Assembly: GCA_027924585.1 (NCBI GenBank)
Contig: BSBM01000440.1
Coordinates: 13,733,501 to 13,797,500, forward strand
DNA length: 64,000 bases
Direction: 5' to 3'
Source: Larix kaempferi
Lineage: Eukaryota; Streptophyta; Pinopsida; Pinales; Pinaceae
The translations under genes were made by a program, and so were the position numbers. This document shows, one piece after another, positions 47,577 through 58,818 of this stretch (positions within the stretch are counted from its first letter, which is position 1; each line of letters begins with the position of its first letter). The notes beneath the pieces were generated by a model that saw only the letters and a list, made by a program, of their open reading frames with translations, was not told where the DNA came from and did not search any database.

Positions 47577-49014
47577 GAAACTTCAACCTTTCAATTTTCA
47601 ACTCTGCATTTGTTTTTCTTATCCAAAAATGATACTATGAAAATGAAGAATTTCTGTTGGTCTTTGTAGAGTCTTTAGCAAAGAAAGGGTTTAAGTTTTA
47701 CCTCCTTTCTGGTGTAACTGTCTTCACTTCTTCCTGTGCAATTCCACAGCAGTTGGTGTTTGCACCCTTCCTGTAATCCACGGCCTCTTCCTACTGAAAA
47801 GTATCACCCACAGCAATCGATTTTTGCAGAGAAAAATGAGTTGGATTTGGTTCAAAAGAATGACCAAATCGCACTCCTCGACTTCCCCAATTCATAATAC
47901 AAGACTCAGGCACGTTTGTATGCTGTCGTGGGGCATATAACCACGTTTTTTTCATCATTTCATAAACATGCCACTTTCCATCCAATTATTTGCTCAGAAA
48001 AGAATTAAAAGGTAAGGTTTTGATGTTTATAACATGTTTTTAATTTCTTTGTATGCCCTAATATTTGATTATAAATCGGAATGAAGGAATTTTCTTTTAA
48101 CTAAAATGGACTCTTTTCATTTTGAAAATACACACGGCCATCTATATTCTATGTGTATGCTTGCTTAATGCTTGATGCACCAATGTATATACATATAAAA
48201 CATTGGGAATTTCATGTTTTTCTTAAACATTACACTTTCTGCTGAGAAGGAGACCTTGCCTGTAGAATGCAGTATATATTTTGGCCATTTTAAAATTTGC
48301 TCTTAAGTTTGATTTTGACCACCATCTTGACCCCTAGGGTAGGATAATGGAAAGTAAATGAAATGCTGGCAGAGACTGTGAGGATAATGAAATAGGCAGT
48401 CAAACTTATGAGGGTTGGTAAAATATGTCATACATTAAAACAAAGAATCATGCAACTTTTAAAACACAAAAACTAAAATTCTTACAGACTTTGCTTGATA
48501 TTCCTATATGATGAGCTTGCTGCCTGATGTAGCTAGTTTGCATGTACTTCTGATTCATTTCTGTCCTTCTGATGTCTTTTGTCTGCCATCTCAGATTCCT
48601 TTTGCTTTGCTGGAAGTCAGGTCCTTCTATAGGTATCTTCTGTCTTACTGGAAGTCAGGTCCCTCTTCATTGCTAGAAATCACTGTATTGCTGGAAATCA
48701 GGTCCCTTCTGCATATGAAAAAAAACTTGGAGGGTTCCAGAAAGCATAGAAATGCTTATCCCCCTCATAGGCCTACTTATTGACTTGTCCTCAAGTCAAA
48801 CAAGAACAATATTATTTGAAAAGAAAATTATGTAAAAGAAATGAAATATTTTTATGATTTTTCAATGGCCAAGTGAACCTGGTTTTCCATGGAAAATTCA
48901 AGTTTATGTTGTGCCAGTGACCTGGTTTTCACAACTAAACCTCCTTTTTTTCTTGTTTATATATATATATATATTTGTTCTTTTTGTTTTTTTTATTTGG
49001 CAATATCAGAGCAG
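47577..49014 (-). other. Non-coding gap between pol and the third ORF of A
   Basis: No ORF. Contains three short TGGAAGTCAGGTCC repeats (about 48611, 48649, 48694) and a TA microsatellite at about 48957-48974. Such a spacer could hold signals for producing a subgenomic RNA for the downstream ORF, but no clear splice site was identified. Confidence 0.4.
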
Positions 49015-51547
49015 CTAAGAAGTAAGTGAAGGACAAACACTGATGTGTCTATCCAGCACCTCCATTTCCCGTTGCTGTGAAATCTGCTGTATAAAATCTT
49101 CCTTATTGATAGGCTTGGTATACAGTTTGAGCCGATGGCCATTGACCACAAATGTACATGCTGCATCATCGATTGTTTGAAGTTTGACTGAGCCATTAAC
49201 ATATACCTCAGCAATTTCATATGGACCAAGCCAGTGAGTTGTAAATTTGGCTTTGAAGTCTTTGAAATTTGAGTCAAACAGTAGTTCCAAGTCACTGATG
49301 TGAAATTGTTTCTTTTTAATAAACTTGTCATGCCATTGAGCTCTCTGCTGTTGAATCAAAATATTGTGTTCTATGGCAGCCTATCTCATCTCATCGAGTT
49401 GATTCAACTGAAGTATTCTTTCTTGCTGAGCCTCTGAAAGATCCATGCCTAAATCTGCTGCTAACTTGAAAGTATGAACTTGAAACTCTATAGGAAGGAG
49501 GACTTGCTTACCGTAAACAAGCTGACAAGGAGAAAAACCAGTACTGTTTTTCCAAGTGATACGGTATGCCCATAAAGCTTCAGTAAGCTTAGCTAACCAA
49601 TCCTTCCGATGCATTTGGACAGTTTTGGTAATGATTCCTTCTAAAGTCTTGTTTGTAGATTCCACTTGGCCATTTGCTTGTGGATGGTAAGGGGTAGACT
49701 TTCTGTGCTTAATATTATACTTTTTTGCTATCTCCTGCACTAGTTTAGAAGTAAACTGGGCACCCTGATCAGTTACAATCTCTCTAGGCACCCCAAATCT
49801 GACAAATATCTCCTCAAAAAGAAAGTTTACCACAGTCTGTTCGGTGGCTCTTGGTAATGGTTTTGCATCTACCCACTTAGTAACATAGTCCGTACAAACC
49901 AAAATGTACTTCATTCCATGTGATGGTGGATGAATTGGACCAATGAAGTCAAGGGCCCACTTTTCAAATGGTTCAATGAGGATTTGTGGTTGGAATGGCA
50001 TTTCATCAGACCAGACTGGCCGTCCCATTCGTTGACAAGTATCACAACTTCTAACATATCTCTTAGCTTCTTTGAAAATGGAAGGCCAATAATACCCCAA
50101 ATTGAGTATCTTGTATGTTTTCCTTTTATCTGCAAAATGGCCACCACACGGTTCATCATGACATGACTTTAAAATATCTAAGACTTCATCCTGTCGTACA
50201 CATCTTCGGATAATGAGATCATATCCTGTGTAAAAGAGATCACCATTAACCCATATATGTCTAGCACTTTGTTTAATAATCTTTTTCTTTTATTTAGATG
50301 TCATAGATGGGGGTAGTTGTCCTGATGACAAGTAGTTGGCAATATCAGCATACCAAGGAGTGATAACAGAAATTGCAAACAGGTGTTCATCAGGAAAACT
50401 ATCTAAAATAGGAACAACCTCACCAGTATTGTGTAAGCGAGACAGAAAATCTGCAACTTGATTTTCACGTCCAGGGCGATCTAGAACAGTGATATTGAAT
50501 TCCTGCATTAATAACAACCATCTAGTAATCCGACCATTAGTGATAGACTTATTCATTAAATATCGTAAGGCTGAATGATTTGTATGAACAAAAATTTCAT
50601 AGCCAGTTATGTAATGACGGAATTTGTTTACAGCATGAACCACTGCCAACATCTCCTTTTCAGTGACTGTATAGTTCAACTCTGCAGGTGTTAGATTTTT
50701 ACTAATAAAATAGATGGCATAAGTCAAAGTATGTTCTTTCTGGCCCAATGAGGCCCCTATTGCAGTAGCAGAGGCATCCGTAGAAATATGGAAAGGCAAT
50801 GTCCAATTTGGTCCCCTTAAAATGGGAGCACTTGAGAGCTTCTCTTTAAGTGTCTGAAAAGCAGATTGACAGTTAGCATTCCAATTAAAATTCACATCCT
50901 TTGAAAGCAATTTAAACAATGGCAGAGCTATCTTACTAAAATTTGCAATAAATCTATGATAATAGCCTGCATAACCTAAAAATCTTCTCACATCTATTTG
51001 AGTTGTTGGTTTAGATAAATTTTCAATGATTTGAATTTTAGCAGGATCTACTTTGATTCCAGATGAAGAAATGTGATGCCCTAAAACTATCCCTTCAGCC
51101 ATCATCATAAAACACTTTTCGTTACTAAGGGAAAGGTTTGAGTCAACACATCTTTTTAGAATTTTCTCCAAGTTTGCTAATGAATCTTCAAAGGTACTTC
51201 CATACACAGAAAATTCATCCATGTAAATTTCAACACACTCATGAATTAGATCTGCAAATATGGCCAAGACAACCCTCTGAAAGGTAGCTGGGGCATTACA
51301 TAAGCCAAAAGGTAAAACCTTGTAGGCATATGTGCCCCAGGGACATGTAAAGGTGGTTTTGTCTTGGTCTTCTTTTGCAATACTAATTTGATTATACCCA
51401 CTGAAACCATCTAAAAATGAAAAATATTCTCTTCTAGCTAAGGCATCCAGCACTTGATCAATGAAAGGAAATGGAAAATAGTCTTTTAATGTTGCCTTAT
51501 TCAACTCCCTGTAATCTACACATATGTTCCATTTACCATTTTTTTAG
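49015..51547 (-). pseudogene. pol: RT, RNase H and integrase of element A
   Basis: One frame from about 51547 to 49015 with stops at 50290-50292 and 49381-49383. RT: KDYFPFPFIDQVLDALAR, FSFLDGFSGYNQI, LPFGLCNAPATFQ, and the catalytic box reads YMDEF at about 51211-51225 where the family has YMDD. RNase H: FHISTDASATAIG, TEKEMLAVVHAV, and HTNHSALRYL where HTDHSAL is expected (near 50579). Integrase: zinc region CHDEPCGGHF...CDTCQRMGR. The core has CTDYVTKW, VTDQGAQF and ANGQVESTNK, so D, D and E are all present. The C-terminal domain has HWLGPYEIAEVYVNGSVKL. Order RT-RH-IN is Ty3/gypsy, Athila-like. Both RT and RNase H lack an active-site Asp. Confidence 0.92.
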
Positions 51548-52796
51548 GAACAACAACCAAGGGTGAGACCCATTGGCTGTCGGAGATGGGGAAAATAAAT
51601 CCCTCTTTTAACAACTTTTGCAACTCTTCCTTGACTATTTCTTTTTGTATAGGGTTCATTCTGCGTTGCGGTTGTCTAAGAGGTCTGATTTTATCATCTA
51701 TGTAAATGTGGTGAGTGCATGTCTCAGGATGAATACCTAGCATATCAGTGTACTCCCAAGCAAATGCATGGGAATGTTTATTCAGCAAAGTAATCAACTG
51801 TTCTTCCTGTGATGTAGTAAGATGTGCACTTATTTTCAAAGTTCTTCCTGGACTGATTTCAACTGTTTTACTGTGAATATCTGTGATTGAATGAACATTA
51901 AAAACATCATGAAGTGCTAATGCTAGAGAATGTACTGTGCAATTTTCCTGAAAATTATAACCCAAAACTTGATCTGCTACAGCATATTGCATATCTCTTA
52001 ATTCTTCAGAAATATCAGGTTCAGCAATGAAATAATCCAATAAATCTTCGTGGTTTTCTTCCTGAAAATCAAAGAACTGATTGATACTCAGGACAGGATG
52101 AATCACTTCTTCTTCTTGTTCTTTGGTCTCATTAATCCATGACAGTTGATCTAATGTAGAAGGTCTTTGGGCAGAAGGGTAAAGTGCAATCTGTTTTCTC
52201 TTTGTCCCATGTGAAATGAGCATACTACCTGACCTACATCCTATGAAAGCATCCGCTGTTGCCAGCTAGGGTCTGCCAAGGATCAATGGGTGGCCTCCTA
52301 GGTTAGAATTTGGCTGTAGCACTATAAAATCAACAGGATATTCCCAGGAGTCTAAAGAAACAATGATATCTTCTAAGACCCCTTCTGGTGTAATTTTAGA
52401 CCTATCAGCTAATTCCAAGACTGTTGTGGTTGGTCTGAGATTTGTCAAGTGAAGGTATTTCATTGTCACTAGTGTCATGACATTAATGGCAGCACCTAAA
52501 TCGATCAATGTTTTTGGAATTGAAAAGTTATTAATAGTAATTGTAACCATTGGGATTCCAGGATCTACATACTTTTCAATGAAAACAGTGTTAGACATTA
52601 ATACTGCTAGATTGCCTACCACATGAATTTTTGATGGATCCTTCTTTCGTTTATTAAGACATAATTCCTTAACTGCTTTAGTGTAAATTGGAATATCCTT
52701 TATAGCCTGCAGTAGAGGAATTTTGACATATACATTTGTTAACTCATTCAAAACATCAAAATTAGGTAAGGAAATCGAAGGTTTTTCTTTGACCAA
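51541..52796 (-). pseudogene. pol: Protease and RT N-terminus of element A
   Basis: Frame 52266-52796 plus 51516-52223, the same frame interrupted by TAG at 52266 in a P-W-L motif (TGG to TAG). The active site is LIDLGAAINVMT, the DLGA form common in Athila-like proteases; the flap/end is GGHPLILGRP. The RT start region has WVSPLVVVPKK. The frame is lost at a run of seven A (minus strand, 51540-51547), where one base is missing relative to the continuing RT frame. Confidence 0.88.
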
Positions 52797-54630
52797 TCTT
52801 TCGGGAAAAGGAGGTGTGTAAGATACTGATGTTTTCCCTTTTTGACTGTGATTTTTCTGTATTTAATTTTTTTGGAGTTTTCTCATTTTCTGTTTTCTCT
52901 TCTAAGATAACAGGAGATTCTTTTTGTAAGGTTTTCCCAGATCTTAAATTGATATTTTGCAGTGGGAGGATTGAGTAGGGAAGCGCCATTCCATCATCAA
53001 CATTATACATGGGTCTGTCTGTTTTATTATTTGGATTGGAAATTGGCTGGGATGGCAATTGTGTAGGCCAAGGTGGAGGCTGATTGGATGGCAATTGAAG
53101 CTGTTGAGGTGGTGTACCCAATTGAGGAGCCATGTTGTTGGGTTGTTGAAAAGATGGAGCTTGAAAAGATGGGGCTTGGACTTGATGCTGCTGATATTGG
53201 GGATAGGCAGAAGGTTGTTGGTAGGGATGTAAATAAGCCTGCTGATATGTCTGGTTACCATGGGCATATCCTCTCCAATTTGGAGCAGATTGGGCTAATG
53301 GAGGAGACCAAGTTTGCCAAGGAATGGGTGCATTCCATGAATTCCGAATAGAAGTTTGATAATTTGTATGAAATTGCTGCATAGGATCTTGAGACATACC
53401 TGAAAATTGTGGCTGCCAAGGTCTTCGTTGTCCCATAAAGTAGAGAGACTCCATGCTTTGATTATCCTCCATTCGAGCTGCTTGTAATTCTTTCAATCTA
53501 GGGCAGTCATCAGTTTTGTGATTAAAAGTACATAAGCCACAAATTTCAACAGCATTTAAAGGACATTCTTTTAGTGGGTGTTTCTTTCTACATTTAGGAC
53601 AAAAAATAGACAAAGCTTGATCTTGTTGGTCCTGTTGTTCCTGCTTCTTCTTGGTTTTTGTTGCTTCGACTTGTGTGCCCAAGGTACTCAATAAATCAGT
53701 CTTGAAATCTTCTAGCAGATTTCCAAGCTCAACTCTAGAAATACCACTGTTTTCAGATTTAGTTACTTTGGTATTGATATCCCTTTTTCCAGTTCGAGCC
53801 TTTCCTCTTGAATATTTCTGACATAAATCTTGTATCTCATCAAAGGGAAGGTAAGAGATGTCACCTTTGCCCATAACATTCAGAATATCCAAATACTCTT
53901 CTCGTATTCCTTTTAGGAATATTGTTCTAATCATCTCAGGTGTTAAAGAATTGTATTTAGATTTTTGCAGGTTGTATGAGAATCTTTCCAAATACTCCTC
54001 CAAGCTCTCATCTTCCTGCTGAGTCATACCAAAAATTTCATCTTTTAAACCCTTTGATCTGCAATATGCTTGATATTTTCGAAGAAAGATCTTCCTCAAT
54101 TCATCCCAGCTAGTGATAGAATGTTCTCCTAAGCCCATGAACCATTTCAAAGCAGCTGCTTTAAGGGTAGTAGGGAAAAGATGAAGCTTATGGGTGTCAT
54201 TAGTGTATCCGTAAGTTCGACACAAGATATCAAACTCAAATAGGAAAGAGTCAGGATCTTCAGAGGTCATGCCATAGAAGTTTGGTAAGACAGATGGTGG
54301 GATATTCTTCATTTTTACCTCTTCTCCTAAGATAATGCTAGTGTCCAAGATAGGAAATTTAAAAGTGGCTTCCTGATCTTCTACTGTTCTTTCATCCCTC
54401 TCATGTCTTCTCTCTTCTTCCCTTCTCTCTTGTCTGCATTTGTTTTCTATTTCTAACATCCTCTCATACTCCCTTCTCTGTTTTGCAGTTGGCCCTTTTG
54501 ATGTTTCTTCCTCAGCCATTTTAAAAGTACCCACTGTTGTGATGAATCCTTTTGGAAAAGAAGGTCCTATTACTTTTGTTTTGGGGGGGTTTTTGATAAA
54601 TATTCCTTTCTCGTCTCTTTGTCTTGACAT
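52762..54630 (-). pseudogene. gag: Gag of element A, almost intact
   Basis: Open for over 600 codons. The frame is open into the LTR at 54768, but the likely start is the ATG at 54630 (MSRQRDEKG), about 90 bases inside the primer site. Capsid region: DPDSFLFEFDILCRTYGYTN, LHLFPTTLKAAALKWFMGL, WDELRKIFLRKYQAYC. Two CCHC-like knuckles at about 53597 (CPKCRKKHPLKEC) and 53540 (CGLCTFNHKTDDC). A long Gln/Pro-rich tail follows (52950-53400). Gag is separated from protease by one frameshift near 52861-52880, again at a homopolymer A run on the minus strand. Assembles the virus-like particle in this class. Confidence 0.93.
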
Positions 54631-54717
54631 AAAACTAAAATCTACTCTATGTTTTTTTTTAGAAAATTTTGTTTTTACCAGAGAATTAAAGTGCCTAAGC
54701 CTGCTTCTACAATGCCT

Positions 54718-54735
54718 CCCCGACAACGGCGCCAA
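54718..54735 (-). other. Primer-binding site of element A (tRNA-Asp type)
   Basis: Minus strand TGGCGCCGTTGTCGGGGA, two bases after the LTR end CCCAACA. Close match to the tRNA-Asp-complementary TGGCGCCGTTGCCGGGGA used by Athila-like and other plant gypsy elements. Confidence 0.92.
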
Positions 54736-54737
54736 AA

Positions 54738-56028
54738 TGTTGGGCTTCAATCTACTAATGCAGATCAAACCTTAAGTTTATGTCAATAAGGGTTGGTAGA
54801 CTTAGAGGCATATCCAAGTATAAGGACTCAAAGATAGACTTGTCTTGGAAATTTAGTTTATCTATGAAAGAAACCTATTAACAAACTAAGTTACTGTGAT
54901 TTGAAAACACAAAAATTCCCTTACAGGAACAGCTTCATTTGATATTTCATTTACGCAGCAATTTATATGTGAAAGCAATTTGAGATAATAAAAACAATTA
55001 CAAAGTAATCCTAACCCTAAAATATGAATTATAAAACTCTGCCTATTATCCCAGCATTGAATAAGCAATCAAACATTAATTCCCTTTACAGGAAAGCATT
55101 CGTAATGTGTAATTGTTCTTAATACTCCATCATTGAATAGTCAAGCAATGCACAGTAAGGTAAGATCATTCTCCAGCGTATAATCAATGAGATAACAGAG
55201 CTTTATAAAACCGATTGAAAACTAGTTTAACTCGTTCTGCAATAAGAAAATCGAATCCTACAGGAATTAAAACATACCACTGGCCACAATCAAATCGTTT
55301 GCAGCGATTCAATAGTTCACTGGCAAATAAAAGGAGTGTACAGACTCGACAGAGGGGGCCCTCCAATGCCTCGTTCACCCACGCAATTGAAGAATCACAG
55401 AGCTTAAACTTTAAATATATTCACCATAAAATCGATCATAACAGTAATGGAATAACGCAGTCTAGAATAGTATGCATTTTCAGTCTCAAATCGTGATCAT
55501 CTTCTCCTTTGTTTTATGAAGTACTTATACAAATTCTTGAAAACTAGAAATGCTATTAACATGGAAACTAATTAATGAAACATAGTCCTCGATATCCTCT
55601 ATCAGATCTATGAAAATCAACAAAATCGGAACTGCCTTGCTTTTGTGCCGAGTAGTAGTACAGGTGGTCGTCTTTGACCGACTTTGACTTGACACCTATG
55701 AGAGCCACATCATCTATTCGTTGGAAGTTCATCCATCCTTGGACACTGATGATATTTTCTCCATCTTTCAGTTCACGCCTAGCTGGCCTGCAAGTGTTCA
55801 ACCTTGGAGACATTACGGGAAGTTAGCACATCCTGTAATCCTGAATAAAAACCTTAGTTTAAATGCTTTAAAAATCTCAAAATTCAATTTGTTAAAAAGC
55901 AATGACATTTATACCTTTTAACCAAAGTTTGTGGGTGAATTTAAAGCTTTATAAATCAGTATGAAGGTTTTATGGAGGAAAATGGAGGATATTTAGATGA
56001 CAAAAAGAGGTCAAAATGGTGCCCAACA
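54738..56028 (-). repeat. 5' LTR of element A (1291 bp)
   Basis: TGTTGGGCTTCAATC...GGTGCCCAACA on the plus strand. Partner of 44543-45825. Minus-strand TATA-like element near 55525. The small ORFs inside are not genes. Confidence 0.95.
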
Positions 56029-56521
56029 TACCTTTTCCGTAGTTGATCCACCTAGGTCTCGAAAATGGGTAATTCTATACCTGAGTGGATGAGCCTTCGA
56101 TTACTTTAACGAGCTCGAAGAGGAAAATCTTGCTCGGAAATATTGTTTAGGTTTAAATAGTCCAAACAAGAGCTTAAAATGACTTAAAGGTCAGCTTCTA
56201 GGATCATAGCTTCATACTCTGCCAAAACTAGGTCTTCAACAAAATATTAGTCGATGCGACAAAAAATCTTGAATGAACTATTTAACTAGTTGACAAGGTC
56301 TATCATCAAGAGTTTTTAAACTTAGGAGATGAATCCGACAAAAATTAAATGAAAATTGAGCTTGGATTAGTATTGTACCATATGTGTGTTTCAATTGATT
56401 AATTAGGGATTTTTCGAAAATTTTGAAACTATAGAAAATTAAACAATGGTGGGTAAAAATCAAAATCCAATTCATATATATAATTTCATTTTTAAAAATC
56501 AATTTTCAAATTGTTTTGTAG
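56029..56521. other. Continuation of the B2 3' region right of element A
   Basis: No gene. Continues the sequence interrupted at 44542. Ends with pyrimidine-rich TTGTTTTGTAG at about 56511-56521, acceptor-like for the next feature. Confidence 0.4.
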
Positions 56522-56724
56522 GGCAAAGATTGGGGCAACCTTTTGCAATTTCAAATCTCCATGGCGATCAAACCAAGCATCCAAACGTCGTTATTCCTCC
56601 ACCAAGTAAGTTAAAATTCACCATACTTGCATTTTCATGCTTTAGTTTTCATTTTTTGAGCAAAAATTGGCTTGCAACGTGATGCTCACAATCTTTGTTG
56701 CGCAGGTGCTACTGTGTAACCATA

Positions 56725-56815
56725 ACAGTAGCGTGTCAACGCGATGGGCGCTACTGTGCTCAAGCAGAGTAGCGCCCATACGTGACTGTGTAGTATACAT
56801 AGTAGCGCTCACTCA
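56725..56815. promoter_or_regulatory. GTAGCGC motif cluster upstream of the B2 antisense gene
   Basis: CAGTAGCGTGTC, GGGCGCTACTGTGCTC, GAGTAGCGCCCATA and TAGTAGCGCTCACT within 90 bases. Same words as in the LTR U3 at 42424-42593. It may be a promoter element or untranslated exon of the antisense gene. Confidence 0.6.
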
Positions 56816-57731
56816 TGAAAACCTACTTACAAGCGCCGGGACTAAAAAATTTTCATTTTCTGTACAGGATGGTTCTTCAATGGAGGGAGAGAGAACATGA
56901 GGACATGGATAGGTTGGACATGTAAGATCCGGCCACTCTCCATGCTCTCCGAAGATGCGGTTTATTGAAGTTTTACCGAACCGTAAACATGAGGGCTTTA
57001 AAGAAACTGTTTCGAAGACTTATTCAGTACTGGGATGTGGATACCAATATTTCTTGTCATCCGTGGGCAAACTTTGGAGCTTACAGTTGATGACATATAT
57101 TTCATTACTGGTCTCTCATGGAGAGGAGATGTAATCAATCTGAAAGGGTCTTCTCATGTTTGTGTAAGGTCTGTGCAAGAGTACGTGAATACATATTGTA
57201 TTGTCGGAGCTGAGAAATCGGGAAGCCAAGTCTTGATCTCAACCATTGACGGTCTCCCTTTGAAAGTGATAGTGAGCATGATCAACCGAGTGGAAGGTAG
57301 TGCATCACAACACTTAGCTTCCAGGCACTCTATGCATATTGGTGTACAATGCTTACACAATCATGTCTATGATTGGTGTACTAGTTTACTGGTGAGCATG
57401 AAATCTCAATTGACAGGTTGCGAATCCAGCACAATGAAGAATTTTGGGTATGGTAGTATTTTGTGTACTTTCTTCTTTGAGAGGATGCCTGCTATCAGTT
57501 TGGGGATGCATCTACCTCAGGTTAACCCCCGTGAGCCCAGACTAGGCCGTTGGGGCGACATATTCCTCTGCCAGGGTGGTGGAGAAAATCACTACTGTTA
57601 TCATACTGATGATTTCTGGGGGTGGTGGGAGAGGCAAGTGCCCGCTTTCGAGCAGTTTCCATATGCTGGATTGGATTTCCATCATGATCCAGAGCTGGTG
57701 CTTCCTCCAGGTGGAGCCTGGGGAGATATTG

Positions 57732-57833
57732 GTATGTTTAAATTTTAAGGTTTATTTAATTTTTTTTCAGACTTTTTCAAGTATTTGATTTTTATGAATG
57801 AATTTTGAAGTTCTAAACAAGTGTCATATGCAG
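57732..57833 (+). other. GT-AG intron of the B2 antisense gene
   Basis: Donor ATTG/GTATGT, acceptor GTGTCATATGCAG/ATCTGG, with a pyrimidine-rich interior (TTTATTTAATTTTTTTTCAG). 102 bases. One base left over from the upstream codon plus AT gives Asp, and the downstream frame is exactly the long second open frame. The B1 copy has a GTAAGT donor at the equivalent point (23229). Confidence 0.7.
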
Positions 57834-58424
57834 ATCTGGGGCCTGTTCGTCCTGAGGGACATCCTACCATCTATGTGAGGCTAGATGATATTGCTGCAGA
57901 AGATTCTATGTTGGGTACCTTAGAGAGAAGAATGAGTCGTTTGACTCATGAGATTCCTGCATGCTGTATGGATCAGATACCTATTGATATGCAGGAAGAT
58001 GTTGTTGGGGTGCCCCCGGCATGGCTTAGGGTGCTACGGAAGATAGCTAGGCTAGTCATATGCTATCGCAATGCAGTAGATGATGATGATGTCCCTCCTT
58101 CTCCACAGGAGAGAGATACATTCTATGTATATATTTTTGAGGCTACTATGCCCAGTTTTTTGTACTTTTATGACTTGATTGATAGACTTGTGACCCAAAA
58201 ATCATATATTTTTGAGATACAGTATCGGCTATATATAGTATCAGTTATTTACATGCGTATGTGTTTTAATTTTATGTGTGCAATGTTATTTATGAAAATG
58301 TATGATGAAAATGCCAGTCTAACACATAGTTTTCTAATGAATCAACTAAAGTGTTTAAAATTCTTGGAATGTGTTCATATATAATAGAATGAAATTGTCT
58401 TTCCAATAGTATAACTTGTAGGAA

Positions 58425-58767
58425 TTGACGTAGCAATCCCGAATCCCTAATCTGATAAACACTTGTTAACTGAAATACAATTAATTATGAGTCAAGCCTT
58501 ACCTCCAAATGTGAAATGCCATGACTGAGAGCATCTCGGATAAGTTCTATAACTGCACTGTATTCAACCACATTATTCGTAGTAGGACCCAAACAAACCC
58601 CCCCCCGAAGAGACAAGTTGGCCAGTGGGTGAATAAATGACCCAAGTTGCTGCAGCCAACTGACAGGTGTGGCTACTGGCGCCATTAGCAAATCCTAAGA
58701 AATGTTCGGTTGACATCTGGTACACGAAACGAAAAACACACATAGGATTAACTAACAAGCATAACAA
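58425..58767 (-). pseudogene. Second RNase H (archaeal-type) of element B2
   Basis: Minus strand: GFANGASSHTCQLAAATWVI, YSPTGQLVSSGG, then after a frameshift at a run of nine C (58598-58606) TTNNVVEYSAVIELIRDAL and HLEVRLDS, stop, LIVFQLTSVYQIRDSGLLRQ. The TNN..EY box and the VRLDS Asp are kept. The stop after LDS is CAA to TAA in look. It begins about 50 bases after the integrase-end remnant at 58819, as in B1. It converges tail to tail with the antisense gene ending at 58384. Confidence 0.75.
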
Positions 58768-58818
58768 AACTAGCTTTACAAAAATATACAGCTATGTTAC
58801 AAGAAAAAGTATTTCAGC

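Larger units (their letters stand above)
56522..58384 (+). pseudogene. Antisense, intron-containing accessory gene of element B2 (plant-mobile-domain-like)
   Basis: Runs on the strand opposite to gag-PR. Main coding exon 56870-57731: MVLQWREREHEDMDRLDM, then LHALRRCGLLKFYRTVNMRA, LTVDDIYFITGLSWRGDVIN, ILCTFFFERMPAISLGMHLP, DDFWGWWERQVPAFEQFPYA, VLPPGGAWGDI. It carries one TAA near 56922 and one frameshift near 57040. A canonical intron follows, 57732-57833 (GTATGT...CATATGCAG), joining GDI to DLGPVRPEGHPTIYVRLDDI in frame. The second exon runs toward 58384 and contains EDVVGVPPAWLRVLRKIARL. The ATG lies just after TTTCTGTACAGG, an acceptor-like site. Likely upstream exons are about 56522-56597 (donor GTAAGTT) and one starting at 56705 after TTGTTGCGCAG. 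Homologous to the B1 gene at 22116-23560. The fold type resembles plant mobile domain proteins (unverified). Function unknown. Confidence 0.65.

Noticed and set aside
57576-57788. Alternative-frame ORF within the antisense gene
   Set aside because: Shadow of the main exon and of the intron.
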